This document shows positions 32,676 through 43,259 of a stretch of 64,000 nt of DNA, in pieces (within the stretch, counting starts at the first letter, position 1; the number at the start of each line of letters is the position of its first letter). The translations under genes were made by a program, and so were the position numbers. The stretch lies in contig OZ020616.1 of assembly GCA_963971575.1 (NCBI GenBank), positions 29,554,306 to 29,618,305 of the forward strand, given 5' to 3'. The notes beneath the pieces are model-generated. The model did not search any database. It saw nothing but the letters and a program-made list of their open reading frames with translations, and had not been told where the DNA came from. The stretch comes from Liopterus haemorrhoidalis. Lineage: Eukaryota > Arthropoda > Insecta > Coleoptera > Dytiscidae.

Positions 32676-32689
32676 TAATATAAGCTGGG

Positions 32690-33110
32690 ACCTGAAGCTG
32701 AATTTATTCAGGTTCAGGTTTGGATTCAGGTTCAATGTGATAATTTCGGTTCGGTTTCAGGATCAGGTTCAATAACAGATTTTTTTTAGGTTCAAGAATC
32801 TAAATTTTTTCAGGTTCGGGTTCGGGTTCAATGAAAATTTTAAATAAAATTATACTCTATTTTACTTTGTAATACATAACTAAGAGGGAAATTTCATTTT
32901 TTATATTGTATATTTATATCATCTTATGGTGGCATTTCTGAGATGACACCTTTCAAAATATTTGACAATTAATTGACATTAATGACTCTTTCATTTTTAA
33001 TTTTTGAATGAATATAACCTAAGAAAATCAAACCATATTTACAAGTTGACATTCTTCCTAAAGTCCATTTACAACACAACAATCACCAAAGTCACCAGAT
33101 TTTGTAACGT
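32690..33110 (+). repeat. GGTTCA/GGTTCG-rich segment, copy 1 of a direct duplication
   Basis: Bases 32700-32835 consist of degenerate GGTTCA, GGTTCG and GGATTC units. The unique text that follows (ACTTTGTAATACATAACTAAG; then CACCAAAGTCACCAG) recurs after the similar array at 33780-33905. Function and class unknown. Confidence 0.6.
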
Positions 33111-33115
33111 ATATA

Positions 33116-33446
33116 CAGTCTATTCCAAACGATTAGGCGGAACTAACCGAAATTTTCATTTTTGTAAGTTGTCATTAGCTATTTTTTTATATATTAAAGT
33201 TGAAAGTAAAGGAAAAGTCTGTTCCTTTGGTCTGGTTAAGTTTTTATTTCAAAATTAAATATACTAGTGTCTGTTCCTTTAGTTGTCCCTGGTTTAGGTG
33301 GAATTCTAGTTACTTTTACCGATTGATTGAAGCTTTTGATCATTTTGTTCAGGAAAAGTCAACTTCAGTATATAAAAAAATAGCTAATGACAACTTACAA
33401 AAATGAAAATTCCAGTTAGTTCCGCCTAATCGTTTGGAATAGACTG
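33116..33446. mobile_element. TA-MITE family member C, double-length inverted form
   Basis: 331 bp. Both ends start CAGTCTATTCCAAACGATTA and the inverted match continues about 85 bp inward through TAAGTTGTCATTAGC. TA flanks at 33114-33115 and 33447-33448. The middle looks like two family members joined tail to tail, with remains of the AAAAGTCA and AAAATGATCAAAAGC blocks in each half. Confidence 0.8.
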
Positions 33447-33775
33447 TATAATCAGTTTACTTTTGTAAGGGCAAACTAGATCTAGTTGTCAATTAAAAAT
33501 ATTCCTTACGCTGTAGAACCGACTTTAGATTTATTGGTTCTGATAATTATTAAGAAAGTGAAATTTTTTATAATATTTTAATACCAACATGACATACAGT
33601 TTCAAATGTGCAAACTATTGAAAACAAAATTTCCTCTTAGTTGGTTCTTACAAAAGTGAACAGCTTATATAAATGAAATAATAATTTTAAAATGTAACGT
33701 ATACAATAATTACCACAATAAATAATAAGTAAACAATAATTTCCTGAACCTGTTAAAAATACATGGATACCGGTT
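33447..33775. other. Stretch between duplicated segments
   Basis: Contains weak inverted similarity between about 33465 (TTTACTTTTGTAAGGGC) and 33650 (CTTACAAAAGTGAAC). No gene. Confidence 0.35.
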
Positions 33776-33779
33776 AATC

Positions 33780-34125
33780 ATAAAAGGTTCGGGATCAGGT
33801 TTTGATTCACTGACCTTGAAATTTATTGGTTCGGTTCAGGTTCAGGTTCACGAAAAATATAGGTTTTTTCGGGTTTTTGGTTCGGGTTCGGGTTCAGCTT
33901 CAGGTTCCTGAATATACGTCAATAAGAGCATACTGAAATGATATTATATTTATAGGAACCTAATATCTGTCTCATTTTGTAATACGTAACTAACAGGGAA
34001 AGTTCATTTCTTATGTTGTATATTGACAATACATTTATAATACATATTATCATAGTATTGGTTCACACGGATACGCCAAAGTCTGTTTACACCACAACAG
34101 TCACCAAAGTAACCAGTATCTAGTT
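33780..34125 (+). repeat. GGTTCA/GGTTCG-rich segment, copy 2
   Basis: The array at 33785-33910 has the GGTTCAGGTTCACG and GGTTCGGGTTCGGG units, followed by a copy of the unique text of 32840-33110. The two copies lie about 1.1 kb apart in direct orientation. Confidence 0.6.
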
Positions 34126-34129
34126 TCGT

Positions 34130-34485
34130 ATTACAAATTGAGACGGATTATACAATATTTTTTACAATTAAAAAGTAATTCTATTTATTAAATATCAGAC
34201 TGAAAAACTGTCATGGATCTATCACTGTCATTAAAATTTACTGACATCAAGACGATGTCAGTGAAAAGCAAACAGCAGTTTTCGGATCAATAACAAATAT
34301 TCATTATAATAACTATTATAAAAACTTTGCAACTATTATTTGAAAATACTACACTCAATCAGCTGATATGTCATTTATGACGGAGTTATCTTGTTATTTT
34401 TGGGCTGTGTAAAACAGGTATTTTAAATGTTGTCGATATTTTAACATTTTGAAGGAAGTTTCGACCAAGTACATCTTATTCACTT
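34130..34485. other. AT-rich stretch, nothing identified
   Basis: No feature recognised. Confidence 0.35.
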
Positions 34486-34800
34486 CTTCTTTTTCTTCTT
34501 TGAGCAGCCGGGTTGACTTTGGCCTTACTTACAGGCTATTCCAAACGATTAGGTGGAACTAACTGGAATTTTCATTTTTGTAAGTTGTCATTAGCTATTT
34601 TTTTATATATTAAAGTTGGCTTTTCCTGAACAAAATGATCAAAAGCATGAATCAATCTGTAAACATTACTAGATTTAAAAATCTAGTTCCGTTTAATCGT
34701 TTGGAATAGACTTTACATCCTTCACATCCGCACTACAGTCCGCAGGTCTGTCCGTATATACCTTACGCCAATATTTATTAGGTCTTCTATTAATTGTCGT
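34486..34800 (-). pseudogene. Non-LTR retrotransposon 3' fragment with a nested MITE
   Basis: The flanks of the MITE at 34532-34713 (GCCGGGTTGACTTTGGCCTTAC on the left; CGCCAATATTTATTAGGTCTTC on the right) match 23110-23200 in the same order, where that C-terminal RT fragment lies uninterrupted. It is therefore a second, more decayed copy of that family, split by the MITE. Confidence 0.55.
34532..34713. mobile_element. TA-MITE family member D
   Basis: 182 bp. Left end CAGGCTATTCCAAACGATTA, right end AATCGTTTGGAATAGACT, TA on both sides (34530-34531, 34714-34715). It is the best preserved simple member and contains the full interior block set of the family. Confidence 0.9.
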
Positions 34801-34856
34801 ACAATTCTTATGCACATAGATTGAAACATCAAATTACTGTATGTTTGTCTTGGAGG

Positions 34857-35183
34857 CAGTGGTGGCGCTAGTTCTTGAAATCTGGGGGGGGGGGGTAATA
34901 TTTGAGGAGGGCATAATTTTTTTTTATCGTTATTAATACACATGAAAATACAACTGATGAACTAAACAAAAGGCACCCACCTCTAAAATACAAGTAATGA
35001 CCTAAAAAAAAGTTCCTCACTTCTAAAATACAAGTGATGATCTAAACAAAAAAAGATCTGAAATATGAGTGAGTGATGCAATTTTTCTCCCCGCATTTCT
35101 ATTTCTGGGGAGGGGGCAATTGGGGGCCACAGCATTTTTTTGAGGGGTCCCCCCTCCCCGAGTCGCCGTTATTGTCTCCACTG
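34857..35183. mobile_element. hAT-type MITE with internal tandem repeats
   Basis: Starts CAGTGGTGGCGC and ends CCACTG. A perfect 8-bp duplication CTTGGAGG flanks it (34849-34856, 35184-35191). Inside are a 12-G run, about three degenerate units of roughly 45 bp (CTAAAATACAAGT-A/G-ATGA-C/T-CTAAA...) and a G/C-rich right end. No coding frame. Confidence 0.85.
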
Positions 35184-35191
35184 CTTGGAGG

Positions 35192-35945
35192 GTAATCTAA
35201 GGATTATCTCAACTTTCATCCCGATGTTGTTTCATCTCAACGAAAATGATTTCAACGCACGTTTCACGATAACTATGAATTAAAATGTAATTCTTTATTT
35301 TAGCAGAGCCTTTTGTTTTTACCATGATGTATCAAACCATAACTATTGGTTGTTGAGGACAATGATACCATAAAAAACTGCGTTGAATTTCTATTGTGCT
35401 TTCTTTGGAAACAGGTTGACTAATAAACAACTGTTATGAATTCTCCATTTCGCTTTCATTCTGTTCACGAAGTAGAGAAAGTAATGTAATCGGTTAAGTT
35501 CATCACGTTTTGCAATTATGTTTTTGGATTGATGCTCGAGTGTAAGTTATATTATGTGCATTATGTATCAGTGTATAGCAGAAATGCTCAAACTTTTTGA
35601 AGTCGCGGGACAATTTTAAAAATTTGGTACTTGTCGCGGGCAATACCATAGACAAGTCTTATATACCGCTTTTAGTCTCGAATTAAGGGAAAATTTGTTC
35701 AGTAAAGACACTGAAATCCAATTAAAATAGTCGTCATCGAAATTGTGCCCTGCAGTAAATAATACCAGTGCCAACGGCTTTTTCACTATTGAAATCACTT
35801 CTTGTAATCACCTTTAAGAATCGCTCTTAGATCAGCATCCAAATTTGCTTTTATCTTTGTAATCGTTTGAAAACAGTTTTATTTTAACGAGCTCTCCTGT
35901 TTTGAAAAAATATTAGAAATAATTACTCGGAAGTGCTTCTGCCGT
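35192..35945. other. Stretch with a possible decayed hAT end
   Basis: CAGAAATGCTCAAACTTTTT near 35579 resembles a hAT terminus, but no second end is found. Otherwise nothing is recognised. Confidence 0.35.
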
Positions 35946-35950
35946 CGTTT

Positions 35951-36988
35951 TTTAGGGTTATGTAGCTATGACCAAAAAACCCTTATACCGTCATTTTGTC
36001 GTCTGTCTGTCTGTCCGGTAAAAATTGTAGCCAAACGGCTAAACCTAGAAAGTTGAAATTTGGCATGCTTATACAACTCTTTGACCTGCACATAGGAAAA
36101 ATCCTAAACCATCGAAAAACATATCCCCCTAAAAAATAAACAAATATGTGCTCATCGAAAAAAAAAAATATTTTTTTAAATTCTGAGTAGGGTATCAAAT
36201 GAAAGCCCTTAGTTCGTGGATTAACGATCAAAATTTTATTTTTTCAAAATAAATTATTTTGACGCGATTTTTGCCAAAATTGTGCAAAAAAAAATTGTCC
36301 CACACCCTGTAGCCCAGATGGTTGAAACTAAAAATCTGAAAAAAATCTTGTACATTGGTGTGAACCGGAATAGTGCAACAGGTATTTTTGATTAGAGTAT
36401 GTTTTCGGAAAATAACGCATTTTTTGTGTTTTTTTGTTGACGAGGTACAAAAGTTATAGTTATGTAACGCACTATACTAAAAGGCGTATCCTGGTCTAAT
36501 GGGTCGCTCCCGGGCAGAGGAGATAATTTTATTTTTTGTTTTTTTTTTTTTCATTTTTATTTTGTTTAAATTATTTTGTCAAAATTTTAGTTATATTTTG
36601 GCAAATGTTGCATTAAATTTTTAAGAGCGTTAATTTAATAACCAGCTGGAATTGTTGGAATTTTATTTCCATTCTATGACACATATACGAAACCAGAGGG
36701 GCGGAACATATGAACATTGCTATATAAAAAAAAAAAATACTGCACATATTTAGAAACCTAATTAATGGTATTAGGTATTCGAATTAACAAAAAAATATTG
36801 TAACATAAAATTTGTTTTTAAAGCTCTTAGATTAGCAGACGATAAATTATTTAAAAAATATCGTTCATTTTGCCGTGATTAATACAAAGCAAAATATGTC
36901 CTATACACTCAGCATGCCGCCTTCACTTATTATATACCTGCGAAACCCTGCGCCGTGTGAAAATTCACACTTTACATAAATTTTTTAT
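35951..36988 (+). repeat. Dispersed repeat W, copy 1
   Basis: Starts TTTAGGGTTATGTAGC with an AAAACCCTTATACCGTCATT block and a GTCT/GTCC run, and ends soon after a near-palindrome GTGTGAAAATTCACAC (36955-36970). About 1.04 kb. Matches 45567-46600 inverted and 60718-61628 direct, with different central segments. No coding frame. It is probably a non-autonomous transposon of unknown class. Confidence 0.75.
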
Positions 36989-37147
36989 ATTTGCAACAAA
37001 ATTTCACATAGTTTTTCGCTTAGGTCCTTCTTAAACTCGCTGGGAAAAAGAAAATAGATTTAGCAAAGTAAACAAATACAAAAAAAAAAAAATCTAAATA
37101 ATTAACCAACTCCACAATTCCACTCTCATTAGCAGTCACCACATAGG

Positions 37148-37426
37148 TAGCGTGACCATCCGTCCCGGTTTTAGGTCAGAGGTCCCGGTGTCCCGAAAAA
37201 TGTTTTTGGGACGGTCGATTGTCCCGGTTTTTACATAATTCTGCATTTGTAAGAAAAGAAATATTACAACTAGTCAATTTGAGAGGTGAGGTCCTTTTTT
37301 TTGCTCTTCACTTGGATCTGGGAGGTGAGGACCTTTTTTTTTTGCTCTTCACTTGGATCTGGGAGGTGAGAACCTTCTTTTTTTCCCTGTGTCCCAGTTT
37401 CCCTTCACTGAAATCTGGTCACCTTA
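37148..37426. mobile_element. hAT-type MITE with 40-bp tandem repeats
   Basis: Ends TAGCGTGACCA and TGGTCACCTTA. Flanking octamers CACATAGG (37140-37147) and CGCATAGG (37427-37434) match at 7 of 8. The interior has GTCCCGG motifs and three units of about 40-45 bp containing GCTCTTCACTTGGATCTGGG (about 37283-37400). The open frame 37219-37437 is a by-product of the repeats. Confidence 0.75.
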
Positions 37427-37434
37427 CGCATAGG

Positions 37435-38635
37435 TGATGGCTACATTATATAATTTTGCTATTTTCTGAAATACACTTATGAAATATTGATTTGCGCACG
37501 TAGTTCGGGCATTTTCCTTCTCTGTCCTTGCACTCCACCTAGGCGTTGGGAACCTTTTATTGGTTTTGAGTTCTCAGTATTTCAAAAGTAACATAATGAC
37601 ATGTAGAAGATATATCGCTATAATTAAGAAACTTTTTGTGTTTCAGCAACTAATATAATCTGATCCATTTTCTACTATTTATTCAAGTATAATTTATTCA
37701 AGCAATAAATTGTTATAATAGAGCATAAATCTAAACCTATTTCTCACGCCATATTTCTAGAAACATATGGTTTTAGACAATAATACATTATTTCAGACAT
37801 AATTTACCTATTATTATGCAAAACAAATGTACCGTAACCACCCGGGCAAACAACTACCACTATTTACATAGAAACATGTTCACCTGCGCACTTTTATACT
37901 AATATCTAGAAAAGGGGTACCAGCATCCGCTTACCTATACTAGTGGACAGTTTGACCAGCATGTGATTGCAAAAGGAAATGCAGAATATAAAGTATTGAA
38001 ACATTAAAATCTTGTTACTGCATAAATTATTTACTTTACATCAAAAATCTATGCATATAAGCAGAGGCGTCGAGAGAAGAAGGAATCCGGTACAGTATAC
38101 CCGGAATCAGTGGCGACTGAGACAGGGTAGCGGTGGTACAGTGACCTCCTAAAAAATTTTAATAAAAAAAACTGAAATTAAAATCTCGTTTATACTTTAA
38201 AATTGCATGAAATTAGCTAAATAAGGAATCTGCATATCGTTGGGTTACTTGTAAAACCTTCTAAGTCCGATTTTCGACTGTTTTAATTTAATTTGTTTTA
38301 TTATTTTCGTAAAATAGTACAAAAATGATAAAATAATCATAAAATGTTTTGTCCATTGTAACTGAAATTGTATTACTGATATTTCATGAAAATGTCATAA
38401 AACAGAGTACAGTGCGTAAAAACTGGAAACAGTGCGTCATATTAAAACTAACGTGCTTAACTATGAAACTATATTATTAATAAAAAATAGTGGTCCCCAT
38501 TGGCCAAAATTGAACATTTCACAATCTAACAAAAATTGAAATAGAATATTAATAGAGTGTTCAGTAAAAAACAATGGTAATAATTTAGAATGGAGCATCC
38601 ATAGCTGCAATTTTTTTTTAACGGCTGATGATTGA
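37435..38635. other. AT-rich stretch, nothing identified
   Basis: A CAGAGGCGTCGAGAG... CAGTGGCGACTGAG patch at 38063-38130 may be part of a decayed MITE. No gene. Confidence 0.4.
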
Positions 38636-38654
38636 GCTATCTGCAGATCGGAGC

Positions 38655-39150
38655 TTCAAATTAGGTGGTCATGCTTGCTGATGCTTTTTGACTAAAATTT
38701 CTGTAGTTTAGCCTTTGATCCATGATTACTCCTAGATATTTCATAGTTGGACTCCATTCAATATCACTTCCGCTAATATTAATGTTGTTTACTAAGTGTG
38801 GTCTTCTTTTAGTAAATAATATGGCTTCGGTTTTGGTTTGGTTTGGCTTTATTTTCCATTTTTCCATGTATGCCATGATCCTTTGTGCTGAGATCTTGAG
38901 GCGATTTATTATGGTGTCTATTCTCTAGGACTGCGTTAGAATAGCAGTGTTGTTAGCATAAAGTGAATACATCACTTTATTAACTCTAGGGAAATCGTTG
39001 ATATATATAGAAAATAATACTGGTTCTAGTATCGACCCATGCGGTACGCCTGCTTCTATTGCCCTCATTGAAGATTTTTTATTGCCAATCATTCTCAAGT
39101 AGTAGTTCCTCTGAGAGCACATCATAACTTTTATGCATGATGCACGACAG
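38655..39150 (-). pseudogene. Jockey/I-like reverse transcriptase relic, minus strand
   Basis: Read on the minus strand: MRAIEAGVPHGSILEPVLFSIYINDFP is RT motif text (family form AGVPQGS-x-LGP-x-LF-x-IYIND). YANN then stands where the catalytic YADD is expected, and after an in-frame TAG come KWKIKPNQTKTEAILFTKRR and DIEWSPTMKYLGVIMDQRL, the next RT motifs. The stop, the D-to-N changes at the active site and the missing flanks make it a dead fragment. Confidence 0.85.
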
Positions 39151-39154
39151 TAGT

Positions 39155-40195
39155 ATGGGGTTTTAATAAAAAAATAAGTAAATTTAGAGACAGAAAAAGT
39201 GAAAAATATCATAAATATCTGTAATGTTCAAATTAATTTTATTTTGGGGGTGCTGTATGTCCGCAGCTCTTATGTACCGACCGCCATTGGTCCAATCCCG
39301 TATGTGTGGGATAATCGAGAGTATAGTGGATGTAATAATAATTGAAATAATAGTGTTTATAGGTCTGATCCCTAGGGCCCCGATTTGACTGCACGCTTTG
39401 TTCATGTATTTAGTTATCATTTGTTTGTATTTTAGGCCCCTTTATGGCATTTCAATCGGTACTTTCCGTGTGAACGTCTCGTAAACTTAGAGAAAATGAA
39501 GAACAATTTTGATCTACGCGCAGTTTTTTATTCTGGCCAGTAGTTATCGATTTTTTTGACGCATAAGTATTATTTAGTTGATGTAATTTTTTAATAACCA
39601 ACTTCATCAAAATCATATGGTCTACTCAGACGAGGAAACATCGTGAATTGATTATATATACGAGAGATACAAATAATAATAAAATTATCATTTATGTTTT
39701 GTCTACGAAAGTAAAAAAAAAACTCTCCCCATAATAGCATTGTTTGGTATTCTGCATAATTAATAAACATGTAATATGATGTATATTGTTCGGAACAAGA
39801 CCAGTTTTTTTTTTTTTTTTTTGGCTTACATTTCTTAACAAAAGTTCACTTCTGTTTTGTTCAACACAAGCATTCATTTTGTTCAGAATGTCTTAATACT
39901 GCAGTACTGGAAGTTAACAAGCACATAATAATTAAAACTGCTTTTACTTGGAATTTTGCTTTGAAAAGGTCACTCTAATGTATAGAAATATTATTTAGAG
40001 AGAATATATATATATATATTCACAACAATGCAAGTACTTTTATAGGTACATGTTAGGTTCAAAGTTATCAAAATAAACAACGCCCTTTCGATTAAACAAC
40101 CTTAGGGAAGCTCTAAGAACTTTTAGTATTATGTTGATAAAAATGTCGAATTAGAATAGATGTTTAGGGATGCTAATATGAGGCTTCATTTCTTC
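39155..40195. other. Stretch without recognised genes
   Basis: The minus-strand frame 39184-39420 shows no resemblance that I recognise; it could be further retrotransposon text. Short (AT)n at 40005-40020. Confidence 0.4.
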
Positions 40196-40198
40196 ATA

Positions 40199-40247
40199 CA
40201 CTTTAAAAAAAAGTAGTGTTAATGTTAACATTACTTTCTTTAGAGTG
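40199..40247. repeat. 49-bp near-perfect palindrome flanked by TA
   Basis: CACTTTAAAAAAAAGTAGTG pairs with the inverse of the right half (CATTACTTTCTTTAGAGTG). The centre is AATGTTAACATT. TA lies on both sides (40197-40198, 40248-40249). A related half occurs near 4843. Confidence 0.65.
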
Positions 40248-40437
40248 TAGCACACTTCAGATGTCAAACTACGTTTAAAATTATACATAATTATGTCCGA
40301 TAATGTCATCTCGATATGGACAGCATTTTTTCAACGTTATTAAACAGTGTTGATACGAAAGTATCAGGTCTAAATGAGTATAAACTCGATATCGCTTTTT
40401 ATTTATATTAGCTCCCTTCATATAATGCATTTACTTA

Positions 40438-41005
40438 TAGACCGGGAGCTCATGACATTTTTGGTCTCCGATTTCATACGCTATGCATTTGGAGGAGAGA
40501 ATATTTACCCTGTGACAACAAAAAAGGGATGGTACTAAACCCCAGCACGCTTTCCGGTCATAGGGAAAATTGCATTTCCACTTGCACAAAATGTTTGTGT
40601 TTTTCTCTGAATTAATATTACTTGCCCTTTTGTCAAAAGAAAGTTATAACAAATTTAAAGTCTTTTAATTATAGGCATGCTGTATGAAAACGCGGAAAAT
40701 CATATTTTTTTATTACAAGATCACATGACCGTTTGAGCCCTTTGGGACCCTCCGAATCGCATGCATATATTTAAAAGACTTTAAATTTGTTATAACTTTC
40801 TTTTGACAAAAGGGCAAGCAATATTAAATCAGAGAAAAGCACAAAAATTTTGTGTTTAAGTGGAAATGCAATTTTCCCTATGACCGGAAAGCGTGCAGGG
40901 GTTTAGTACCATCCCTTTTTTGTTGTCACAGGGTAAATATTCTCTCCTCCAAAAGGCATGCTGTATGAAATCGGAGACCAAAAATTGTCATGAGCTCCCG
41001 GTCTA
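40438..41005. mobile_element. Large fold-back element with ~244-bp arms
   Basis: The arms 40438-40681 and about 40760-41005 are inverse complements of high identity, from TAGACCGGGAGCTCATGACA to GCATGC, around a loop of about 78 bp. TTA flanks both ends (40435-40437, 41006-41008), or TA with shorter termini, so PIF/Harbinger-like or mariner-like transposition are both possible. The open frame 40893-41084 is not a gene. A transcript would fold into a long double-stranded RNA. Confidence 0.85.
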
Positions 41006-41008
41006 TTA

Positions 41009-42820
41009 TGTAAAATTTTGCAATAAAGGTTACATAAAATTTAGATTTTTTTGCTTTTACTCAGGGGCACAGAATGAATATTAGCTTCAGACCCTCGAAG
41101 GTCTAGATTCGTCACTGCTTTCTTCCTCAGTTTCTCCTTCACTTTCATTTTTGATATTATTTATCCTATCAATTTATTCATTTAACTGTTTCCTTTTGGT
41201 TCCATTGGCAGTAAACTCTGATATAGGGCAGTCGGCGAATCAGTGCATTTTTGGGACGTCATATTTAGTACGTCTACAAAGCATCCATTTAACGAATGTA
41301 ATATTCGTACGCTGTCATTTGTATCGTAATGAAATGAAAATATAAGAATAAGAACAGAATAGAAACAAATAACCTTAGTCTAATAGGCTAAGTAGCCCTA
41401 AAAATGGCTGATGTGATCAAAGAAAAGATAATAGAACTACGTTGAATTTAACCTAAAAAGCTATGCACTACATACAATATCAAATGGAAATCTATAAGAT
41501 ATCTATAAGAAACTAAACACAAAACTGCTAAATAAACAAAAAACTAAATAAAAAAGGTTTTTAGAAATTACTATAAGTCAGGTATGTGAACACAAGTATC
41601 AAAACACATCAGAGCGTATTAAAAATGTCAAATGTAAACATCGTTTTATTTAGCGATACCAATACAAATGTCCCTATATTAAATAATCACTTTTAAAATT
41701 TGTGAATCTTCAAAATGACTATCGAACACAAACTAAATATGACTTTAAAAGGTTTGTTTTAGTAAAATAAAAGAGTTAAGAGTAATATTAGTATATAATT
41801 CACATGCAAAAAAATCGATTTAGTTATTTCTTCGCCACTAAGTTTGTCATGGAACTTATGACGCAAAATGACCAACTGCGTTAATTTAAACACTGACCTA
41901 TACTTTGTCACTTCGTCGAGGATTTTGAAGATAATATACCAGATAACTCGACTCTATTATTATTAATTTTAATATGTATAGAATTATTGTGTATTATTTG
42001 GTTTGAAGTAAATAAGATACTCTTTGAAAATCAGAAAATCTCGGGGTTAGAAGTTTTAAATCCCGAGATTGTTTTCTCTATCTAGGAGTGACAAGAATTT
42101 TACTATTGCCAAATGAAACACTTTTTGTGAAATAATATTGTTTTCATAAAGGGCTGCGCTATTAATTTCTAATCGCAACTCCTAAGATAAGAAGTACTGA
42201 GTTATGTTGCTGGTATAAATAGATTAAACCTGGTATAAAAATAGAACTGTTTCTATAAATACGGAATTAAGAGTGAAAAGTTGTTTGATTATGTTGTGAC
42301 TCGCATCTGTTGTGGAAGTCTTTGATGTTTGATGTAACACTTAACACATAAAGTCATATTTACACGTAAACAGAAGCCCTACGAGCAGATGACATAAGTG
42401 AACTGAACAATGATACTGTGTCGTGAGAAAGTTAACTTTTGTTTCCGTGAAATACTAACACGTATCACTTTCCATCCCAGGCCCACAGCGTATATAATTC
42501 TGTATAATTTTGACAGTATTCTTTTATGCGTGCCTCGGTTTGTTTTTATGTATGCCTGTATGACTAGACTTGTTTTTGACATTTAAATACACGTCCTAGT
42601 TATTTATTTTTGTAGTTTTAACAAAAAGTTATTGTTCCAAGAAACCTCTTTTTAGAATTACGAGAATTTCGTATAAAATAATGGTCTTGAATAATGTCTA
42701 CTTTAAGAATGCTCAAGTTTTTCGAAACATTAATTTCAAATTGTGCTACTTAAACTAAAATTTTCTCACAGAAAATTTTACAATTTGGAATTTGTTAAAA
42801 ATTTAATACCTGATAATATC
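41009..42820. other. AT-rich stretch, nothing identified
   Basis: About 1.8 kb without gene or repeat that I recognise. Confidence 0.4.
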
Positions 42821-42824
42821 AATT

Positions 42825-43092
42825 TTTTACCGACCACCGATATATAAGGGAGGTATTGTGATCATACCGATTTTGACATTTCGAGATTTCGATGTATCTC
42901 CACGAATTGAGGTCCCTACATAACGTTTTGACTATTTTTAGCATGATGTCTGTCTGTCTGTCCGTCCGTCCGTCTGTCTCTCTGTGTACACGTGCAGAGC
43001 AAATTCGGTTAAAAGGATTTTTATGAAACTTCATATTTCAGATTTTGACATCAATGGCACGAGTTGATCAACTTTTATTAAAAATCGGTTGA

Positions 43093-43095
<3 letters not shown>
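42825..43095 (+). repeat. Dispersed repeat V, copy 3
   Basis: Matches 1971-2240 closely from TTTTTTACCGACCACCG through the GTCT/GTCC run to the CGAGTTGATCAACTTTT block. The distal part is replaced by the (TA)n array. Confidence 0.8.

Positions 43096-43097
<2 letters not shown>

Positions 43098-43155
<58 letters not shown>
43098..43155. repeat. (TA)n microsatellite
   Basis: Uninterrupted TA repeat directly after the truncated V copy. The overlapping frames at 43031-43477 and 43089-43283 are artefacts. Confidence 0.95.
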
Positions 43156-43160
<5 letters not shown>

Positions 43161-43217
43161 TTACCGCTTATGCAAGCCAATTCTATGTACTCAATGGACG
43201 GTGTCAAACCAAAATTG

Positions 43218-43251
43218 ACGTTTTCAGACCAGGGGAATGGTCTGAAAACGT
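43218..43251. repeat. Perfect 14-bp hairpin
   Basis: ACGTTTTCAGACCA (43218-43231) and TGGTCTGAAAACGT (43238-43251) are exact inverse complements with a 6-nt loop. Confidence 0.8.
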
Positions 43252-43259
43252 TTTTCATG

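Noticed and set aside
33785..33910. Telomere-like repeat
   Set aside because: The GGTTCA/GGTTCG units do not match the insect TTAGG repeat and are interrupted and duplicated within the arm.
39184..39420. 78-codon minus-strand frame next to the RT relic
   Set aside because: I could not match it to any RT or other motif; low confidence, so not listed as a gene.
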